From: Candidatus Intricatilinea gracilis
GTDB lineage: Bacteria > Pseudomonadota > Gammaproteobacteria > Burkholderiales > Burkholderiaceae_C
NCBI GenBank assembly: GCA_016702605.1
Contig: JADJDQ010000023.1
Span: forward strand, 308,190-372,189
DNA: 64,000 nt
Direction of reading: 5' to 3'
Shown: piece by piece, positions 60,222-64,000 of the stretch
Position numbering within the stretch: position 1 is the stretch's first letter
Layout: each line of letters begins with the position of its first letter
The notes under the pieces: generated by a model
Told to the model about the DNA's origin: nothing
Databases searched by the model: none
Seen by the model: the letters and a program-made list of their open reading frames with translations, nothing else
Position numbers and translations under genes: made by a program

Positions 60222-61697
60222 ATGGACGCTGCCTTACTTATATTCCTGATCCTTCTGAACGGCGTGTTCGCCATGTCCGAGATGGCGCTTACCGCCAGCC
60301 GCAAGGCCAGGCTGCAGGTGATGGTCGAGGCCGGTGATGCCGGCGCAAAGGCTGCCATGGTGCTGGCCGAACGTCCGACCCAGTTCTTGTCGACGGTGCA
60401 GATCGGCATCACGTCGATCGGTGTGCTGAACGGCATCGTCGGTGAGGCAGCTTTCTCGGCGCCTCTGGCGCAATGGCTCGAAACCCTGCTGCCGGTGGTC
60501 ACACCACGTATCGCCGATGTGGCCGCCACCGCGCTGGTGGTGATTGCCATCACACTGCTGACCATCATCTTCGGTGAGCTGGTGCCCAAACGTATCGGTC
60601 AGATGCACCCCGAAGCAGTGGCGCGTCTGGTGGCTCAGCCGATGACCTGGATCAGCCGGCTGGCCAGCCCGTTCGTGCGCTTGCTGTCGGCCACCACCCA
60701 CGGCACGCTCAGGTTGATCGGCATCAGTGACAACGGCATCCGCAGCGTGACTGAAGAAGAGATCGCCGCCAGCCTCGAAGAAGGCCTGGACGCCGGGGTG
60801 ATCGAGGCGCATGAGCACCAGATGGTGCGCAACGTGTTCCGGCTGGACGATCGGCAGATCGGCTCGATGATGATTCCGCGTTCGGACATCGCCTGGCTCG
60901 ACCTGCATGCCAGCGCCGAGCAGATCCTGGCCGTGGTCGCCGCACGCGGACATTCGCGTTACCCGGTCTGTCGCGACAGCCTGGACGATGTGCTGGGCGT
61001 GATCACGTCGCAGCAATTGCTGGCCCAACTGGCCACCGCGGTGGTGGGCACCGAAGCCGGGTCTGGCGCGGCGCCCGGGCCGTCGTTGCGGCCCGATCTG
61101 GCCGCGCCGGTCGACGGCAACGGCCACACCAGGCCCGACGGCGAAGTGCATGCATCCAACGGCCATGGCAATGGCAATGGCAGCGACAAGGGTGGCCCGG
61201 TGTTCGCGGTCGCCAAGGCCATGCAACCGGCGGTGTTTGTGCCCGAGACACTCACCGGCATGGAACTGCTCGAGCACTTTCGCGGCTCGTCGGTGCAGAT
61301 GGTGTTCGTGGTCGACGAATATGGTGTGGTGCAGGGGGTGATCACCTTGCGCGACGTGCTCGAAGCCATCACCGGCGAGTTCTCGACTGCCAGCGAAAAC
61401 GATTCGTGGGCGATCGAGCGAGCCGACGGCAGCTGGCTGATCGACGGCCTGATCCCGGTGCCCGAACTCAAGGATCGCCTCGAACTCAAGGAACTGCCTG
61501 ACGAGGACCGTGGCCGCTATAACACTTTGGCCGGAATGATCATGCTGCTGCTGGGCAGGTTGCCGCAGACGACTGATATCGTCGAGTGGGGGCAGTGGCG
61601 CTTCGAGGTGGTTGACCTCGATGGCAAACGTGTCGACAAGGTGCTGGCCAGCTACCTGCCCGAATCCACAACTGAACCAGAAAGTTCCGCCAAGTGA
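60222..61697 (+). CDS. Haemolysin family protein (CNNM and CBS domains)
   Basis: About 491 residues: three to four membrane helices in a CNNM/DUF21 domain (LLIFLILLNGVFAMSEMALTASR, LVVIAITLLTIIFGELVPKRI), two CBS domains (DRQIGSMMIPRSDIAWLDL and MVFVVDEYGVVQGVITLRDV) and a CorC_HlyC domain at the end (SWLIDGLIPVPELKDRLEL). A low-complexity insert rich in G, N and H (NGHGNGNGSDKGG) separates the CBS halves. Probably an ion transporter or efflux protein. I chose MDAALLIFLI at 60222 as start; ATG 60180 is an alternative. Confidence 0.88.
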   Translation: MDAALLIFLILLNGVFAMSEMALTASRKARLQVMVEAGDAGAKAAMVLAERPTQFLSTVQIGITSIGVLNGIVGEAAFSAPLAQWLETLLPVVTPRIADVAATALVVIAITLLTIIFGELVPKRIGQMHPEAVARLVAQPMTWISRLASPFVRLLSATTHGTLRLIGISDNGIRSVTEEEIAASLEEGLDAGVIEAHEHQMVRNVFRLDDRQIGSMMIPRSDIAWLDLHASAEQILAVVAARGHSRYPVCRDSLDDVLGVITSQQLLAQLATAVVGTEAGSGAAPGPSLRPDLAAPVDGNGHTRPDGEVHASNGHGNGNGSDKGGPVFAVAKAMQPAVFVPETLTGMELLEHFRGSSVQMVFVVDEYGVVQGVITLRDVLEAITGEFSTASENDSWAIERADGSWLIDGLIPVPELKDRLELKELPDEDRGRYNTLAGMIMLLLGRLPQTTDIVEWGQWRFEVVDLDGKRVDKVLASYLPESTTEPESSAK

Positions 61698-62524
61698 CCA
61701 ACAACACAGCCTCTGCCGAACAGTCCAACGGCGCCGCCAACGACGGTGCTGCCAGCAACAACCCCGCCGCGCTGTACCGCCAGCCCACCTTGCTCGACAG
61801 CAAGCAGCACATCGGCCTGAAGATCAAGCCGCATGTGGACTGGAGCTTCACGCGTGACCTCAACGCCGTGTTCGTCACCGGCATCGAATTTCCCGAGGCG
61901 AGCCGCGAATACGCCATTGCCTTCGTGCCCGGTGGGACGGGGCCCAACGGCAAGGCCATCGTCGTACCGGTGGCGCTGCTGGGCCTGCGCGAGCGCCAGA
62001 ACCTGTACCTCAAGGCCGACGGTGGCTGGGAAGCGCGTTACATGCCGGCGTTCTTCCGCCGTTACCCGTTTGCCTTCACACCCGCCGCCGACAACCGGCT
62101 CGCGCTGGTGTACGACGCCACCTGGCCCGGCTTCAACCACGAAGTGGGCAATGACCTGCTCACCGCCAGCGGCGAAGCCACGCCGCACCTGAAGGGCATC
62201 ACGCAGTTCCTCGAGAACTTCGAGCAGGAGGCGACGCGCACCCGCATGCTCTGCGAGAAGCTGGTCGAGTACGACCTGCTGCGCGGCGCCGAGATCAACG
62301 GCCAGCTGGCCAATGGCGAGAAGGTCACCGCCACGGGTTTCTTCATGGTCGATGAAGACCGCCTGCGCAAGCTCACCGATGCCCAGGTACTCGAGCTGCA
62401 CCGCAGCGGCGTGCTGGCGCTGTTGCACGCCCATCTGCTGTCGATGGGCCTGGTGAGCCGTCTGGCCGAACGTATGGCCGATCGCGTCGCTGCTGAAGCT
62501 GCAGCGTCCGCATCGGCGTCCTGA
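61694..62524 (+). CDS. SapC family protein
   Basis: A 276-residue SapC-type protein: LYRQPTLLDSKQHIGLKIKP, FVTGIEFPEASREYAIAFVP, YMPAFFRRYPFAF and ITQFLENFEQEATRTRML are characteristic blocks. SapC-like proteins are linked with S-layer export in Campylobacter, but in betaproteobacteria their role is unclear. It starts with GTG overlapping the stop of the preceding gene (GTGA), so it is co-translated with it. Confidence 0.85.
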   Translation: MTNNTASAEQSNGAANDGAASNNPAALYRQPTLLDSKQHIGLKIKPHVDWSFTRDLNAVFVTGIEFPEASREYAIAFVPGGTGPNGKAIVVPVALLGLRERQNLYLKADGGWEARYMPAFFRRYPFAFTPAADNRLALVYDATWPGFNHEVGNDLLTASGEATPHLKGITQFLENFEQEATRTRMLCEKLVEYDLLRGAEINGQLANGEKVTATGFFMVDEDRLRKLTDAQVLELHRSGVLALLHAHLLSMGLVSRLAERMADRVAAEAAASASAS

Positions 62525-62540
62525 CCGGCAAAGCGACCAC

Positions 62541-62585
62541 ATCGGCTGTCTGACCGGCCGACCGGATCGGCGGTCTGCCCGGCCG
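62541..62585. repeat. Two 20-bp direct repeats in the SapC-ScpA gap
   Basis: atcggctgtctgaccggccg at 62541-62560 and atcggcggtctgcccggccg at 62566-62585, 25-base period. They lie between convergent genes. No further structure noted. Confidence 0.6.
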
Positions 62586-62669
62586 CCTGATCGCTCCCGG
62601 TGTCATGTTGCTGCGGCGCCGTGAGCATTGCTCAGGCACCTGCGGCTAGCGCCCCGGGTGCCCGGTCCG

Positions 62670-63629
62670 TCACTCCAGCGTCGGTTCGAACGCGTCCTCT
62701 GCGTCGAGGTCGACGTCTGGCGCCAGCACCGACAGGCGCACGTAGATCGGCGCAAAGGCTTCGGCCTGGGTGATGTCGAGCAGGCGCTCGCGCGCCAGCT
62801 CCAGCATGGCGATGAAGGTGACCACCACCACCTGCGTGCCACGGCCCACGTCGAACAGGTCGGCGAACTCGATGAAGCGCTGGCCGGCCAGGCGGCGCAG
62901 CAGCAGGGTCATGTGCTCACGCACCGACAGCTGCTCGCGGCTGATGAGGTGGTGCTGTGTCAACTTGGCGCGCTTGATCACGTCGGCCCAGGCGTCGCGC
63001 AGCTCGGCCAGGTTCACCTCGGGCCAGCTCGGCTCGGCGCTCGTCTCGACAAACACCTGCGCGCGCAGGAAATCTCGCCCCAGCATCGGCAACTGGTCGA
63101 GCTTGTAGGCACCCAGCTTGATGCGTTCGTATTCGAGCAGCCGGCGCACGAGTTCGGCGCGGGGGTCTTCAGGCTCCTTGCCTTCATCCGTCTTGCGCGG
63201 CGGCAGCAACATGCGCGACTTGATCTCGATGAGCATGGCCGCCATCAGCAGATAGTCGGCCGCCAGTTCGAGGTTGTGCTTGCGGATCTGATCGACGTAG
63301 TCGAGGTACTGCCGCGTCACATCCGCGAGCGGAATGTCGAGGATGTTGAAGTTCTGCTTGCGTATCAGGTACAGCAGCAGGTCCAGCGGGCCCTGGAAGG
63401 TTTCGAGAAAGACCTCCAGCGCATCCGGCGGAATGTAGAGGTCGTGCGGCATGGCGAACAGCGGTTCGCCGTACAGCCGCGCCACCGCGACATGGTCGAT
63501 CTCTTCGGGCAGCACAACAGCTACCGCGGCAGCGTCTGCCGACACCAGCTCGGTGCTCAGCTCGGTGGCCAGGTCACTCGCCAGATCCCGGTCGGGCGGC
63601 GAGCTGGCGTCGACGCTGTCGTCGCTCAA
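62670..63629 (-). CDS. scpA: Segregation and condensation protein A
   Basis: About 319 residues, ScpA/kleisin family: LETFQGPLDLLLYLIRKQNF near the N-terminal helical domain that binds the SMC neck, ELAADYLLMAAMLIEIKSRMLL, and the C-terminal winged helix VVTFIAMLELARERLLDITQ. It works with Smc and ScpB in chromosome organisation. The likely start is a TTG at 63629 (reading LSDDSVDASS) overlapping the stop of the DUF3460 gene; a longer frame from 63719 overlaps that gene by 94 bases. Residues 1-50 are a variable acidic leader. Confidence 0.88.
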   Translation of the reverse strand: MSDDSVDASSPPDRDLASDLATELSTELVSADAAAVAVVLPEEIDHVAVARLYGEPLFAMPHDLYIPPDALEVFLETFQGPLDLLLYLIRKQNFNILDIPLADVTRQYLDYVDQIRKHNLELAADYLLMAAMLIEIKSRMLLPPRKTDEGKEPEDPRAELVRRLLEYERIKLGAYKLDQLPMLGRDFLRAQVFVETSAEPSWPEVNLAELRDAWADVIKRAKLTQHHLISREQLSVREHMTLLLRRLAGQRFIEFADLFDVGRGTQVVVVTFIAMLELARERLLDITQAEAFAPIYVRLSVLAPDVDLDAEDAFEPTLE

Positions 63630-63829
63630 TCGCTCTTGGTCTGATAGACGTAGGGCTGCTGCGCCACCTTGGCCGCCTTGAACTCGGCCTGGTCGGCCAG
63701 GTCGACCTTGCGGTCCCACAGCAGCGCGCGGCCTTCGACCTGGCGCTGGAAGAGCTGCGGATCCTTCTGCTTCAAGGTGGCGATGAAGTCGGTCACATCC
63801 GAGGTGTGAGCTTTCCAGAAGAACGGCAT
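63626..63829 (-). CDS. DUF3460 family small protein
   Basis: A 67-residue protein matching the short DUF3460 pattern: MPFFWKAHTSDVTDFIATLK, QRQVEGRALLWDRKVDLADQ and KVAQQPYVYQTK. Members are common next to scpA or panC in Burkholderiales; function unknown. I chose ATG 63829; a longer frame runs to 63874. Confidence 0.8.
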   Translation of the reverse strand: MPFFWKAHTSDVTDFIATLKQKDPQLFQRQVEGRALLWDRKVDLADQAEFKAAKVAQQPYVYQTKSD

Positions 63830-63929
63830 GGTGCTGGGCCGCTCGAGGCGGCAGGCTGGGTGAGATCCGCGCATTTTACGGGTGGGGCTGAGCTACAGCT
63901 TGCGTGGGTGTCGGATCCCGATCCGCCAT

Positions 63930-64000
63930 TCACATTGCCGTGACGACCTTGGCCAGCTTGCGGAGACGCTCCCATAACAAGGCCTTGGGAGTTGCGGTCA
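63930..64000 (-). CDS. C-terminal end of an unidentified gene
   Basis: An open reverse frame enters from the window edge and ends at 63932-63930 with residues TATPKALLWERLRKLAKVVTAM. Only 22 residues are visible. It cannot be assigned, and may not be coding. Confidence 0.35.
   Translation of the reverse strand, partial: TATPKALLWERLRKLAKVVTAM

Overview
The window is GC-rich DNA from a betaproteobacterium, most likely order Burkholderiales. The evidence is gene content and order: an aa3 cytochrome oxidase cluster with CtaG and SURF1, dihaem cytochrome c4, ScpA next to a DUF3460 protein, ApaH, SapC, and a polysaccharide locus. Genus cannot be fixed from the sequence.

Core, left side (1-28217). 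Positions 1-8061 are a surface-polysaccharide locus: a Wzx-type flippase (partial), two DegT-type sugar aminotransferases, an NAD-dependent epimerase, a WcaJ-like priming sugar transferase with a degenerate GGDEF-like N-terminus, two hexapeptide acyltransferases and a Gfo/Idh oxidoreductase. The oxidoreductase, second aminotransferase and first acyltransferase form a WbpB/E/D-like set for a diacylated amino sugar. Next come a very large secreted multidomain protein (8093-13255), a WD40 lipoprotein, the respiratory block (SURF1, subunit III, CtaG, subunit I, subunit II, cytochrome c4), a two-subunit indolepyruvate oxidoreductase, a five-domain hybrid histidine kinase with a periplasmic binding-like protein, and a conserved coiled-coil protein.

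Integrated element (28228-59123, about 30.9 kb). It splits a host tRNA-Ser(UGA) gene inside its T arm. The acceptor 3' end and CCA are stranded at 28218-28234; the 5' body remains at 59117-59194. Joining the two pieces through the shared ggtgaga restores a perfect seven-pair acceptor stem. A 600-residue tyrosine recombinase lies next to the right junction. The element carries its own intact, different tRNA-Ser(UGA) at 37119-37208, apparently replacing the gene it breaks.

Element cargo looks like defence. It includes a membrane protein with a Rossmann-like cytosolic domain; a TIR-NTPase-WD40 receptor whose near-identical 123-nt repeats vary mainly at a few codons and which has an apparent frameshift; an unknown 233-residue protein with three decayed relatives around the receptor gene; a replication-relaxation protein; a 1.6-kb tandem duplication with two paralogous unknown proteins, each with a sigma70-like promoter and a leader hairpin whose arms covary; a six-gene tandem array (SNF2 helicase with degenerate PLD-like N-terminus, AAA ATPase, subtilase, DUF4391 protein, type III Mod and Res); a triple zinc-motif miniprotein with an EcsC-like protein; and an ArdC-type antirestriction protein. 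No relaxase or type IV secretion genes were seen, so it is not a self-transmissible ICE on this evidence.

Core, right side (59195-64000): ApaH, a CNNM/CBS haemolysin-family protein, SapC, ScpA, DUF3460 and the tail of an unidentified gene.
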